Below, in pieces: positions 26,407 to 35,466 of a stretch of DNA of 64,000 nucleotides (its first letter is position 1; each line of letters starts with the position of its first letter). The DNA lies in assembly GCA_019414025.1 (NCBI GenBank), contig DXMU01000019.1:62001-126000 (forward strand), given 5' to 3'. The notes beneath the pieces are model-generated. The model was not told where the DNA came from, made no database searches, and worked only from the letters and a program-made list of their open reading frames with translations. Made by a program: the position numbers and the translations under genes. The stretch is from Collinsella sp. (lineage in GTDB: Bacteria; Actinomycetota; Coriobacteriia; Coriobacteriales; Coriobacteriaceae).

Positions 26407-26690
26407 CCAGCGGAAGTGGCTGGACGACAAAATGGACCAATGCAGCCAATTGTCAATAGAATTTGATAGGCTTGGCTTAACAGATTTACTCGAGGGCATA
26501 TCCGTGGCGGGGGATAGGTTCTATCTTGTTGAGCACTTATTTGCATCAGGCAAAGTAAACCAAGAGTATCGAAACGGTGCCCCCGGGCCCCGGGAGGGAC
26601 TGCGGGGACGTTCGGCTAACTGCGGGTACGACCTATTTGCCCAATGTGTTCGGTTGAGATCGGAAATTAACCATCATGCGCCCCATAACG

Positions 26691-28220
26691 CTAGTCCAGC
26701 TTGGTGCCCGGTACCTGCGGCGCCTCTTTAATCAGCGCATTGAGTTCGTTCAAAATGGAAACGGGCTGTCGGTCGACGGCGTCCAGATGAAGCGTCGCCA
26801 CGCGAAGGGGCGGCTGATATTCAAATGAGCCAAGGAGCACGGGCGATCCCAAGAACCGTTCGATTTCGTCTGCAACCGCGTCGGTCTCTTCGGGATCAAG
26901 CTCGTCAAAGAGCGCCACGAACATCGGTCCGGTCGAGCGGAACAGACGACCCTTGCCGCGCGAGCAATCCATGAGGCAGGCGGCGCTTTCTGCCAAAACG
27001 CGGTCGCCTGCATCAAAGCCAAAGCGGGCATTGACCTGTGCGATTTCGTCGATTTTAATGGCGATCAAGCCCGCGTTTCGTGCCACGCGACGCATCTCGC
27101 CAATGGCGCTGACCAGGGCGTGGATATCGCCCAGACCGGTCACGGAATCGGTCGTATCTGCCAAGCTTCGGTTGGTGACAATGCCCACATACATGTTGGG
27201 CTCGGTATCGGTGCCGTCCAGGCGGTAACCCGTGCAGTCGCAAAGCGCGTATTTTCCGGCGGTATTCATGATGCGATACTGCATGCAGTGGAAGTGCCAC
27301 GTGCCGTTTACCACCATATCGAGCTCGGCACGTACGTTGTCGCGGTCCTCGGGGTGAACACGGGCAAGCCATATATCGAGCGAGTTGTAGGGATGCTGGG
27401 AGGGTAGGTCAAAATCGCGCACGGCATTAACCGACCATTGCGATTCGCCGGTGTCGAGGTTAATGATGAACGGATAGCGTGTCTCGGAGCTCATGGAGAT
27501 CGCTTGGAACACTCGGTCGTTGCAGAGAGGCTGATCTGTGACCGGGTGTTGCGGCACGTTGTCTTCTTCTGGCTGTTGTACACGGTGCATGAGCTTGTAG
27601 CGATACATTTTGCGGTCGGCGTCCTTTGTCATCTGGCGACGCGTATCGCCTGCAAGTGGGTCGACGCGCGAGCAGCCAAAGCTAAAGCTGGCGATCATGG
27701 GCGCCTTGCCGTCCGATGTTGCCTCGATAAGATTGGCACGCGTCCGCTCCAGGCGCTGCTCGAGCTCGGCTTCGTTTGTCGTGGGGGATATAAGTACAAA
27801 TTCGTCTCCACCGATACGGAACAGCAACTCATCGTGCTCCATTGTCTCGGTGAGTGCGCGGCAGATGCTCAGAATGTAGCGATTGCCCTCGGCGTGGCCA
27901 AACTTATCGTTGCAATGCTTGAGGCGATCGATGTCAATATAGGCACAGGTGAAGGGGGTGCCTTTGCGCCAGAGCTGATCGACATGGCGGTCGAGTCCGC
28001 CACGGTTGCCAAGATTGGTGAGCGAGTCGATATAGGCGCCGTGCTCAAGCAACTCACGTTCTTGTTGCAGGATGGCGAGCGTTTTCTGCAGTTGCTCACC
28101 GATGGCACGCAGCTCCGGGGGCAGCGCGGCAACATCGAGCTCGGTGGTTGAGGCCCCGTTCGCAAGTCGCTGAAGATGAGCGATGATTGATTGCTCGCCC
28201 AGGCGATACGACTCGTTCAT
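26691..28220 (-). CDS. GGDEF-PAS-degenerate GGDEF protein (diguanylate cyclase)
   Basis: The 509-residue protein has a short coiled N-terminus, a GGDEF domain with intact RIGGDEF at 135-141, a PAS-like domain (about 225-330, IINLDTGESQWS to YRLDG) and a second GGDEF fold (about 340-470) whose motif is reduced to STGPMF. The first domain is likely to make cyclic di-GMP from GTP; the second is probably regulatory. No membrane segment is visible, so it is cytosolic. The ATG at 28220 follows AAGGAGGCAATCC. It lies just downstream, on the same strand, of a related GGDEF-EAL protein. Confidence 0.87.
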   Translation of the reverse strand: MNESYRLGEQSIIAHLQRLANGASTTELDVAALPPELRAIGEQLQKTLAILQQERELLEHGAYIDSLTNLGNRGGLDRHVDQLWRKGTPFTCAYIDIDRLKHCNDKFGHAEGNRYILSICRALTETMEHDELLFRIGGDEFVLISPTTNEAELEQRLERTRANLIEATSDGKAPMIASFSFGCSRVDPLAGDTRRQMTKDADRKMYRYKLMHRVQQPEEDNVPQHPVTDQPLCNDRVFQAISMSSETRYPFIINLDTGESQWSVNAVRDFDLPSQHPYNSLDIWLARVHPEDRDNVRAELDMVVNGTWHFHCMQYRIMNTAGKYALCDCTGYRLDGTDTEPNMYVGIVTNRSLADTTDSVTGLGDIHALVSAIGEMRRVARNAGLIAIKIDEIAQVNARFGFDAGDRVLAESAACLMDCSRGKGRLFRSTGPMFVALFDELDPEETDAVADEIERFLGSPVLLGSFEYQPPLRVATLHLDAVDRQPVSILNELNALIKEAPQVPGTKLD

Positions 28221-28346
28221 GATGGATTGCCTCCTTGGATGGAACAATGGTTTGTATCTTACTCCCAATTCGGTTTAGATTGGAGTATTAGTTAGCTCAT
28301 GGGAACAAACGCTCCCCTCGACGGTGGCGTTTTGCGTGCGAGCGTA

Positions 28347-31064
28347 TTAGTTGTCGTTGCCACCATCGAGCAATGCCTCAAAATCCTCCGCCTGCATGGG
28401 GCGGTAGTAGAGGAATCCCTGAGCGTAGCGGGCGCCCATGTGGCGCAGCATGTTTGCCTGCTTGTCCGTCTCGACGCCTTCGATCACAACGGGAAGATGG
28501 AGTGACTGCGCCATCTCGAGCATTGATGAGATGATTTGCACGCTGCGGCCCTCATCGCCGTTATCGGGCACAAACGTGCGATCGAGCTTGATGACGTCGA
28601 CGTTGACGTTCTTGAGCATCGCGAGCGTGGACTGGCCGGTGCCAAAATCGTCCATATAGGTCGAGAAGCCGCGGGTGTGCAGGTCGGCCGTTAGTTTATC
28701 CACGGCCTCGGACTCTCCCGTATAAGCTGTCTCGGTGATCTCGATGCGCATGAGCTCGGGCGGCAGGTTGTATTGGGCGGCGAGCGCTCCCATATGCTCG
28801 GCAACGTTGCAGGCGAGGATATCCACGCGCGACACATTAAGCGAGATCGGAACCACGCGAAGCCCCCGATTGATGCGCTCGCGCAGCCACAAGGCAACGC
28901 CCTGCCAAACGTATTTGTCGAGCGTCACCACAAAACCGCTTTCTTCGAGAGCGGGGATAAAGGTGGCGGGCGAAATGAGGGAGCCATCCTTGTCGATCCA
29001 GCGCGTGAGCGCTTCGGCGCCAATGATCTCGCCGGTTTCCATGTCGACCTGGGGCTGCAGGTAGTAGGTAATACGGCCGTTGGAGAGCGCGTACTGGAAT
29101 TCGGTCAGCGTGCGGTGGAACGCGATTTCGCGCTCGTACTCCTCGGGGCGGAAAATGGCAATGCGCTCCTTAAAGTCGTTTTTTGCGCGCCGATTGGTAA
29201 ACATGGCCTTGGCCTGCGCATCGATGGTGATTTTCTCGTTGGAGTCGATGGGGTAGACGCCCATGGACGGCCAGAATCCCACGCCGTCATCATACTTGGC
29301 CACGGCCTGGCGAACGCGGCTATAGATCTGATGGACGGTGTCGTGTTCAAAGGGGATGAGTATGCAAAAGTCGTCTTGGCCCCAGTACCCTGCGACGCCC
29401 ATGTTGGCATTCTCGATGTCCTTGAGGACCGTGCCCACATCGGCGAGCATGCGGTCGCCCTCGGCCTGTCCGTGCCATTCGTTGAACAGTCGCATGTGTC
29501 CCATATCGACGGTGGCGATACACCAGGCGCCGTTGCGCCTTGTCTCGAGAAATTCGTTGGCGCGGCGCATAAACTCGCTGGGTCGATAGAGACCCGTGAG
29601 CGAATCGATGCGTTCGGCGATGGCGCTTTTGCGCTCCACCTCGGGTATGGGGAGGCTGTCGTTGGGAACAAGCCCGCCGGCCGTGCGAATGCGACGGTCG
29701 AGTTCGCCTAAAACGGCGGCCGTTTGATTGGTCAGGTGCTCGTAAAAGGCCGGAACGACAAGACAGACGGGGGTAATGGTGTCGTCCGCGATTCGAACGG
29801 GAGCGAAAACGGCCTCTTTGAGATGTTGGATCAGTTGCTCGAATGCTTCGTGATCCAAATTGTTGCTAAGCACGACGAACTGGGCGTTGCGTGAGCGGAA
29901 GACGCGACTCCTGCCGCGAGTAATCGACAGCATGCGGCCTGCGTATTCGGCGAGCATGTTGTCGACGGCCTCGGCCCCGTAGAGCTCGTTGAGCTTTGCC
30001 GTGCCGCGAACGCGCACTGCTATAAGCCCCGTCTTGCAATGGTCGCGACGGCAGGCATCGATAGCGTTGATCAGCGTGCGCTGCATTCCGAGGCCCGTGG
30101 CGGCGTCGACGGTCTCGGCAAGCGAGTGGTTGACGAGCTCGCCGACATAGAGCGAGGGGACATTTCCGTCGCCGTCGATACGAAACCCGCGAGCACGGCC
30201 GAGGATGTAGTCGCCGGCGGCATTGCGCACGCGGTACTGCATGACGTGGCGATGTTTGGAGCCGTCATAGATTTGGTCGATGTCGTTGGTATAGGCCTCA
30301 AGGTCATCGGGATGGACACGCGTTTTCCAGTAATCGTGGCAGTTGTCTATATGCTCCGAAGGAAGACCAAGATCGCGCAAGGCGCCTTGTGACCAAAGGG
30401 TTCGATGTTTGTCCAAGTTCTCGATAAAGAAATATCGGCCTTCGTTGAGCATCGAAAGGGCGTCGAAAATGCGATCGCTTATTTCGAAGTCGTCGGTGTG
30501 GGCTTGTGCGATATTGCGTCGATCAAGGTGCACGGCATGACGTAGCTTGTAGTCGTACATGCGATGGTCGGCATCGTTCGTCAAGCGATTGGGGGCTTCG
30601 CCCAGGGCGGGGTCGGCGTGTGCCACTCCGTAGCTAAACGAGTGAGGCATCTTGGAAGCGTTGTTTTCGAGCAGTACCGTTCGGCAGTGTTCCAGACGTT
30701 CGGCAAGGTCGTCCTCGGTCGCAATCGTAGATAGGATGGCGAACTCGTCGCCCCCCAGACGAAATGCCGCCTCGTCCACCTTCATATACAGTTTGAGATA
30801 GAGGCTCACCTGCAAGATATAGCGGTTGCCCTCGTCATGTCCAAAGATGTCGTTGCAGTGCTTAAGGTTATCGATGTCGATAAACGCCATGGTCACGGGC
30901 AGTTCCTGCTCCCAGAGTTCCTCTAAGGAACGGGTAAAGCCGCCGCGGTTGCCAAGTCCGGTGAGCTCGTCGGTAAAGGCGGTCCTGATCAGATCGTCCT
31001 GACGCTCCAGAAGGTCACGGATGGTCTTTTCGAGCGTTTCGGTATTATTGCTGGCGTTATCCAT
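28347..31064 (-). CDS. GGDEF-PAS-GGDEF-GGDEF-EAL cyclic di-GMP protein
   Basis: The 905-residue protein has an intact GGDEF domain (LGGDEF at 103-108), a PAS-like domain (about 200-300), a second GGDEF fold degraded to RNAQF, a third with GQDDF (about 563-567), and a C-terminal EAL domain. The EAL motif is at 684 (EALTRW); LNVS, EITE, MDDFGTG and IEGVE motifs are all kept, so the phosphodiesterase is likely active. Bifunctional activity, or a GGDEF input controlling the EAL, is possible. The start is uncertain: an ATG at 31064 has only AGAAAG upstream; a GTG at 31121 in frame is an alternative. Its N-terminal part closely parallels the neighbouring gene. Confidence 0.87.
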   Translation of the reverse strand: MDNASNNTETLEKTIRDLLERQDDLIRTAFTDELTGLGNRGGFTRSLEELWEQELPVTMAFIDIDNLKHCNDIFGHDEGNRYILQVSLYLKLYMKVDEAAFRLGGDEFAILSTIATEDDLAERLEHCRTVLLENNASKMPHSFSYGVAHADPALGEAPNRLTNDADHRMYDYKLRHAVHLDRRNIAQAHTDDFEISDRIFDALSMLNEGRYFFIENLDKHRTLWSQGALRDLGLPSEHIDNCHDYWKTRVHPDDLEAYTNDIDQIYDGSKHRHVMQYRVRNAAGDYILGRARGFRIDGDGNVPSLYVGELVNHSLAETVDAATGLGMQRTLINAIDACRRDHCKTGLIAVRVRGTAKLNELYGAEAVDNMLAEYAGRMLSITRGRSRVFRSRNAQFVVLSNNLDHEAFEQLIQHLKEAVFAPVRIADDTITPVCLVVPAFYEHLTNQTAAVLGELDRRIRTAGGLVPNDSLPIPEVERKSAIAERIDSLTGLYRPSEFMRRANEFLETRRNGAWCIATVDMGHMRLFNEWHGQAEGDRMLADVGTVLKDIENANMGVAGYWGQDDFCILIPFEHDTVHQIYSRVRQAVAKYDDGVGFWPSMGVYPIDSNEKITIDAQAKAMFTNRRAKNDFKERIAIFRPEEYEREIAFHRTLTEFQYALSNGRITYYLQPQVDMETGEIIGAEALTRWIDKDGSLISPATFIPALEESGFVVTLDKYVWQGVALWLRERINRGLRVVPISLNVSRVDILACNVAEHMGALAAQYNLPPELMRIEITETAYTGESEAVDKLTADLHTRGFSTYMDDFGTGQSTLAMLKNVNVDVIKLDRTFVPDNGDEGRSVQIISSMLEMAQSLHLPVVIEGVETDKQANMLRHMGARYAQGFLYYRPMQAEDFEALLDGGNDN

Positions 31065-31383
31065 ACTGTAAGCGGCTTTCTGAGGTCGGGGCGGATTGCG
31101 TCGGGCGAGCTCGTTGTGCACATGCGTTGCTGCTCAACGCCTTGCGTGTTTCCAAGCCCCCGCCTTGCTGCGTCGTTGGGTTTATTTGTCGGTTCGTGCT
31201 CTCGGCTGATAACTACTGAGTAGTATAAACAAGTGTATGGAATTATGTAGGGGTGCCCATGTTGCGGGCGGCCATTATTCGCCAAACGGTAACGCGACGA
31301 TGTTCGATGAAAATGCGACTGAGACGATATTTGTTGATGGGTATACTTGTTCCGTTTTAAAACGCAGGAACGGAGATGGTCGC

Positions 31384-32253
31384 ATGGCACAGTCAAATAT
31401 GACGAGCACGGTGGGGCTGGCGCTCGAGGGAGGCGGCTACCGCGGTATGTATACGGCGGGCGTGCTCGACGTTTGGATGGAGCACGGTTTGACCTGCGAC
31501 CATATGGTGGGCGTCTCGGCGGGCGCGGCATTTGGCTACAACTTTAAATCGCGCCAGATCGGCCGCGCCATTCGCTATAACAAGGTCTATTGCACCGACA
31601 AACGCTATGCGAGCGTGACCAGCTGGCTGCGAACCGGCGATATGTTCAATGCCGATTTTGCCTATCACGAGGTGCCCATCGAGCGCGATCCCATCGACCT
31701 GGAGGCGTATCGCGCCTGCCCCATGCGGTTTACGTGCGTGTGTACCGATATCGAGACGGGCAAGGCCGTCTACCACGACCTGCCCTATGGCGACGAGCGG
31801 GATATCGAGTGGATCCGGGCATCGTCGGCGATTCCCGTGGCGACGCGTCCCGTTGCTATTGACGGGCATAAGTATCTGGATGGTGGCGTGGCCGATTCTA
31901 TTCCCAGTGCATGGCTGTTTGCGCAGGGGTATGACCGCAATATCGTGGTGCTCACGCAGCCGGCGGGCTTTGTGAAGCAGCCCAACAGCGTGATGCCCAT
32001 GCTGCGTCGCGTGTTCCGTCACTATCCGGAGTTTGTCGCAGCGCTTGAGCGTCGACATGAGGTCTACAATGCCACGCTCGATGACCTGGCACGTCGCGAG
32101 GCTGCCGGCGAGATCTTTGTGGTGCGGCCGAGCGAATCGGTGAAGGTGCCGTCGCTGTGCCGCGAGCCCGATGAACTCGAGCGCATCTACCAGATCGGCC
32201 GTCGCGATGCGGAGGCGACCTTGCCGGCGTTGGAATCGTATCTGGCGGGGTAG
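31384..32253 (+). CDS. Patatin-like phospholipase
   Basis: The 289-residue protein carries the three patatin motifs: oxyanion-hole LEGGGYRGMYTAG (about 13-25), nucleophile GVSAG (Ser near 42) and the catalytic DGG in LDGGVADSIP (about 162-171). It should hydrolyse ester bonds of phospholipids, using a Ser-Asp dyad. It resembles the YchK/RssA group of bacterial patatins. The ATG at 31384 follows CGGAGATGG. A hairpin pair starts ten bases after its stop codon. Confidence 0.88.
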   Translation: MAQSNMTSTVGLALEGGGYRGMYTAGVLDVWMEHGLTCDHMVGVSAGAAFGYNFKSRQIGRAIRYNKVYCTDKRYASVTSWLRTGDMFNADFAYHEVPIERDPIDLEAYRACPMRFTCVCTDIETGKAVYHDLPYGDERDIEWIRASSAIPVATRPVAIDGHKYLDGGVADSIPSAWLFAQGYDRNIVVLTQPAGFVKQPNSVMPMLRRVFRHYPEFVAALERRHEVYNATLDDLARREAAGEIFVVRPSESVKVPSLCREPDELERIYQIGRRDAEATLPALESYLAG

Positions 32254-32263
32254 GGACTACGCC

Positions 32264-32309
32264 GGAAACTGCATCCCGTAATCAGCGTTCAGACTGGGAC
32301 GCAGTTTCC
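32264..32309. repeat. TCCC-type hairpin, unit 1
   Basis: Arms GGAAACTGCATCCC and GGGACGCAGTTTCC, with one A-C mismatch, enclose an 18-base loop. It follows the patatin stop by ten bases. It is related in plan to unit 2 and to 52515-52578. Confidence 0.7.
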
Positions 32310-32323
32310 CGCTGGTCCTCTAT

Positions 32324-32373
32324 GCGGAAAGCGCATCCCAGAATGGACGTCCAAACTGGGATGCGCTTTCCGC
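32324..32373. repeat. TCCC-type hairpin, unit 2
   Basis: Perfect 17-base arms GCGGAAAGCGCATCCCA and TGGGATGCGCTTTCCGC enclose a loop with GGACGTCC. The outer stem differs from unit 1, while the inner TCCC/GGGA part is shared. It can end both the patatin and thiE transcripts, which converge here. Confidence 0.75.
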
Positions 32374-32415
32374 TCTTGAAGATATGAGGCTGCGGAGCAG
32401 CTGCTCGGCATAGGT

Positions 32416-33111
32416 CTATGCTTGCTGCCAGGTATCGACGAGCTCCTCGGCTGCGGCGTAGGGGTCGTCGGCGCTGCAGACGGCGCTCACCACAAAGAAG
32501 CCGTCGACGCCGGTGGACTTGAGTTGCGGCAGATCGGCCGTCTTGACGCCGCCGCCCACCACAATGGGGACGGGGCTTGCCGCATGGAGGGCGGCCAGGT
32601 CCTCAAAGCTCTTGGTGATGATGGAGCCGTCGGCCGCACGTCCGCAGTCGCGCTTGGTTTCGGTCTCGTGGAGCGGGCCTACGCCCAGGTAATCGACCAG
32701 GCTCATGTCGGCGGTCTTGACGTACTCGAGCATCTCCTCGCAGCGGGCCGAAAGACCCACGATGGCATCGGGGCCCAAAAGTTTGCGGCAGACCTCGACG
32801 GGGATGTCGCTCTGGCCAACATGCACGCCGTCGACGGCAATACCCTGCTCGCGTGCGGCAAGTACGCAGTCAAGGCGGTCGTCGATCAGCAGCGCGACCT
32901 GCCCGGTTTTGCCGGCCTGAGCGATGGCCTGCGCGGCATCGCCCGTCAGTGCGATGATCTCGCGGGCGCTTGCCACCTTGGAACGCACCTGAATGCAGGT
33001 AAAGCCGGCGTCGAGCGCCTGGGCCACCACATCGCCCACGGGGCGTCCGAGGGTGTTTTCGGGGCCGAGTACCAGATAGGCCGAGATATCAAGGTTGTCG
33101 CGGATGCTCAT
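32416..33111 (-). CDS. thiE: Thiamine-phosphate synthase
   Basis: The 231-residue TIM-barrel enzyme joins hydroxymethylpyrimidine diphosphate and thiazole phosphate. Motifs visible are IQVRSK, LLIDDRLDCVLAA (the DDR loop) and YLGVGPLHETETK, the phosphate-binding GP-x-x-x-T-x-T-K loop in slightly altered form. It is the last gene of the thiM operon; its ATG overlaps the preceding stop in ATGA, indicating translational coupling. The operon is under the TPP riboswitch. Confidence 0.95.
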   Translation of the reverse strand: MSIRDNLDISAYLVLGPENTLGRPVGDVVAQALDAGFTCIQVRSKVASAREIIALTGDAAQAIAQAGKTGQVALLIDDRLDCVLAAREQGIAVDGVHVGQSDIPVEVCRKLLGPDAIVGLSARCEEMLEYVKTADMSLVDYLGVGPLHETETKRDCGRAADGSIITKSFEDLAALHAASPVPIVVGGGVKTADLPQLKSTGVDGFFVVSAVCSADDPYAAAEELVDTWQQA

Positions 33112-33449
33112 TGTGCTTCCTCCTGCTTTTTGATCTGTGCTTCCATGCGCTCGAGCTTGCCGGTCATGGTGTCGGTAAATCCGGGTCGAATATCGGCTTT
33201 GAGCACGACTTCGGTGCGGATGCCCTTGCTCGCCAACACAAAGGTTGCGTCGCGCACGACCTGCATGACCTCGTCCCAGTCACCCTCGATCTCGGTGAAC
33301 ATCGAGGTGGTGCGGTTGGGAAGGCCGCTCTCGCGAATGACGCGCACGACCTCGGCGACCTCGGCGGACAGTTCATCGCCGGTGCCGCACGGGGCGATGG
33401 CCACGGCGACGAGTGTGTTCATGCCGGCATTGGTTGCGGGCTCGGACAT
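33108..33449 (-). CDS. MTH1187/YkoF-like thiamine-binding protein
   Basis: The 113-residue protein fits the MTH1187-family fold: VAVAIAPCGTGDELSAEVAEVV at the start, then RTTSMFTEIEGDWDEVMQVV, and a C-terminal tail of charged residues. Members bind thiamine or its pyrimidine and occur in thiamine operons. Its place between thiM and thiE, three bases after thiM and overlapping thiE by four, supports a role in thiamine salvage. The ATG at 33449 has GAGG upstream; an inner ATG (at MNTLVAV) is possible. Confidence 0.88.
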   Translation of the reverse strand: MSEPATNAGMNTLVAVAIAPCGTGDELSAEVAEVVRVIRESGLPNRTTSMFTEIEGDWDEVMQVVRDATFVLASKGIRTEVVLKADIRPGFTDTMTGKLERMEAQIKKQEEAQ

Positions 33450-33452
33450 GGC

Positions 33453-34292
33453 TTATGCCTCCTCGAGCTCGAGTCGGTTATCGGCGATGTCCTGGGCGGT
33501 CGCGCGGTAGAGCTCGTCGATAAAGGCGACCTTAAAGCTTGCCGGGGCGTCGGCGACGGCGGCGGCACGCGTGCCGGCAACGTTGTAGACGGCGGTGCCG
33601 CAGACGGCTGCCGTAAACGGGTCGGCGGCGCAGGCGTACACGGCCAGCACGCCGCCCTGCGAGCAGCCGCAGCCGGTGATCTTGGACATGAGCGGGCTGC
33701 CGCCGTGGGACTTGGCCACGGTCGTGCCGTCGGTAATCAGGTCGACTTCGCCCGAGACGACCACGGCGCCGCCGGTGTAGCGGGCGAGCGCCACGGCGGC
33801 ATCGCGGGCGGCGTCGACCGTGTCGGTGGTATCGACGCCGCGTACGCGGCTCAGATCGGCCGCCTCGCCCTCAAGACCCCACAGGCCGGCGAGCGCAATG
33901 ATCTCGGAGGCATTGCCGCGCACGATGGCGGGCTTGTACTGCTTGAGCTCGTTTACCAGCTGGGTGCGCAGGCTACCGATGCCCAGGCCCACCGGATCGA
34001 GCACCCAGGGCTTGCCGGCGTCGTGTGCCGCCTTGGCCGCTCGGGGAATCGTCTGCTCGTAGATGGGGAAGAGCGTGCCCATGTTGAGATAGATGGCGCC
34101 GCCGCCGGCAACGAGTGCCTCGCCTTCGTCGGGCAGATAGACCATGGCGGCCGATCCGCCCACGGCGAGCTGTGCGTTGGCGACAAAGTCGATCGTCACC
34201 GTGTTGGTGATGGAGCCGGCCATCGGATTGGTGGCGCGAATCTCCTCCACGGCCTTGACCATATGCTGCTTAAGCTGTTCCGAATCAATCAC
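33453..34292 (-). CDS. thiM: Hydroxyethylthiazole kinase
   Basis: The 279-residue ribokinase-like enzyme phosphorylates the thiazole moiety for salvage. It contains NPMAGSITNTVTIDFVAN, PWVLDPVGLG and KITGCGCSQGG, the last being the catalytic loop with its Cys. A GTG start at 34292 is chosen because AAGGAGG lies eight bases upstream. It is the first gene after a TPP riboswitch and intrinsic terminator. No thiD is seen beside it, so the pyrimidine kinase must be elsewhere or the pyrimidine supplied otherwise. Confidence 0.95.
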   Translation of the reverse strand: MIDSEQLKQHMVKAVEEIRATNPMAGSITNTVTIDFVANAQLAVGGSAAMVYLPDEGEALVAGGGAIYLNMGTLFPIYEQTIPRAAKAAHDAGKPWVLDPVGLGIGSLRTQLVNELKQYKPAIVRGNASEIIALAGLWGLEGEAADLSRVRGVDTTDTVDAARDAAVALARYTGGAVVVSGEVDLITDGTTVAKSHGGSPLMSKITGCGCSQGGVLAVYACAADPFTAAVCGTAVYNVAGTRAAAVADAPASFKVAFIDELYRATAQDIADNRLELEEA

Positions 34293-34314
34293 TGCACATG
34301 CCTCCTTGGCATAG

Positions 34315-34346
34315 AAAAGGGGCGCTGTGCATAGACAGCGCCCCTG
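34315..34346 (-). terminator. Riboswitch-controlled terminator before thiM
   Basis: On the minus strand CAGGGGCGCTGT pairs with ACAGCGCCCC and is followed by TTTTC. It lies between the TPP aptamer and the thiM start, so ligand binding would favour termination. Confidence 0.85.
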
Positions 34347-34354
34347 TAAAGGCG

Positions 34355-34450
34355 GCATGCTCCCTACGCCAGCATTAACTGACAGGTTCAAAGGATTGGG
34401 CCCCATGCCCTCTCAGCCTTGTGGTTTGCACCGCCGGCACTCCCGCATCG
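34355..34450 (-). promoter_or_regulatory. TPP (thi-box) riboswitch
   Basis: The minus strand reads GGCTGAGAGGG, then CCTTTGAACCTGTCAG and AATGCTGGCGTAGGGAG, the conserved core of the thiamine pyrophosphate aptamer. The hallmark CTGAGA and the ACCTG and GCGTAGGGA blocks are all present. It regulates thiM and the two genes after it. Confidence 0.95.
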
Positions 34451-34476
34451 AATCTGTTGTTCCCTATACTAGCGCA

Positions 34477-34509
34477 CCTGCCAAAAAGGGACAGGTTTAT
34501 TTTGGCAGG
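34477..34509. repeat. GGGAC-core palindrome (CCTGCCAAAA type, copy 2)
   Basis: Same 33-base unit as at 12984-13016. Here it lies upstream of both the thi riboswitch and the HAD gene, not at a stop codon. Confidence 0.8.
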
Positions 34510-34547
34510 TCGTTACAATAGGTAGGACCGATACGAATGGGGGCCTT

Positions 34548-35456
34548 ATGATTAAACTTGTGCTGACCGATATGGACGATACGCTGATTCCAGCCGGGCA
34601 TGACGGCGCCAGCGACTACGCCATCGAGGGCATTCATGCCATGCAGGCGGCGGGTCTGCACTTTGGCCCGGTTTCGGGTCGCCAGCCGTCCGCGATGGGC
34701 TGGATGTTCCGCAATTGCGTCGAGTGCTTCTCGACCGGCGCGTTCTGCAACGGCCAGGTCATGTTTGTGGACGGCGAGGCGGTGGCCTCGCATGCGACCG
34801 ACAACGATGCCCTGACGCGTCTGGCCGATTACCTCGAGCAAGAGACCGACGATACGTATCTGAAGGTCTACAGCCTGGGTGATGACTTTTGGGATAACGA
34901 TGCCTATTGCGTGACGAACGACCCCGAGCGCGTACGCCGCGCCATGGAGTCGGGCGGCAACGCGTGGCTCAAGGGCGAAGAGGCCCCGTGCCGTCCTGTT
35001 GTCGATGATGCCCCGGTGTTTAAGGCGAATATTTGGAGTGCCCGTTCACGTGAGGAGCTCGTGGAGCTACGCGAGCGCGTTGCCGCCGAGGTGCCGGAGC
35101 TCTCGCTTGTGTTTCCCAACAACCGCGTGCGCCTGTTTGACATCCTTCCGGCCGGTTGGGACAAGGGCTGCGCTGCGCTGGAGCTGGCGCGCGCTTTGGG
35201 CCTGACGCCCGACGAGGTGGCCGTGTTCGGTGATTCCGATAACGATCTGCCCATGATCGATGCCGTTCCCAACTCCGTTGCAGTCGCCAATGCCAACGAG
35301 GCTGTCACGGCTGCCGCGCGCTGGCATATCGGCGCTGCGGCAGACGATGCGGTTGCCGGGGCTCTGCATCAGATTGCCGCCTGTGCCGCGACGGGGGAGA
35401 TGCCGCCGTTTATGCGCCTGCCGGGTACTGCCGACGCGAATCTCACTAACAGCTAA
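34548..35456 (+). CDS. Cof-type HAD-IIB phosphatase
   Basis: The 302-residue protein starts KLVLTDMDDTLIPAG, with the catalytic Asp pair in motif I, VSGRQPSAM as motif II, and VFGDSDNDLPMI as motif IV. It fits sugar-phosphate or cofactor phosphatases such as Cof and YbjI. The substrate is not known. The ATG at 34548 has GGGGG upstream. The next gene, a LysR regulator, begins ten bases later, so they may share a transcript. Confidence 0.87.
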   Translation: MIKLVLTDMDDTLIPAGHDGASDYAIEGIHAMQAAGLHFGPVSGRQPSAMGWMFRNCVECFSTGAFCNGQVMFVDGEAVASHATDNDALTRLADYLEQETDDTYLKVYSLGDDFWDNDAYCVTNDPERVRRAMESGGNAWLKGEEAPCRPVVDDAPVFKANIWSARSREELVELRERVAAEVPELSLVFPNNRVRLFDILPAGWDKGCAALELARALGLTPDEVAVFGDSDNDLPMIDAVPNSVAVANANEAVTAAARWHIGAAADDAVAGALHQIAACAATGEMPPFMRLPGTADANLTNS

Positions 35457-35466
35457 GGAGACAGCC

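Noticed and set aside
26432..26731. A 99-codon plus-strand frame in the gap before the GGDEF gene
   Set aside because: No ribosome binding site or domain; it overlaps the GGDEF gene's end and has mixed composition. It may be decayed sequence.
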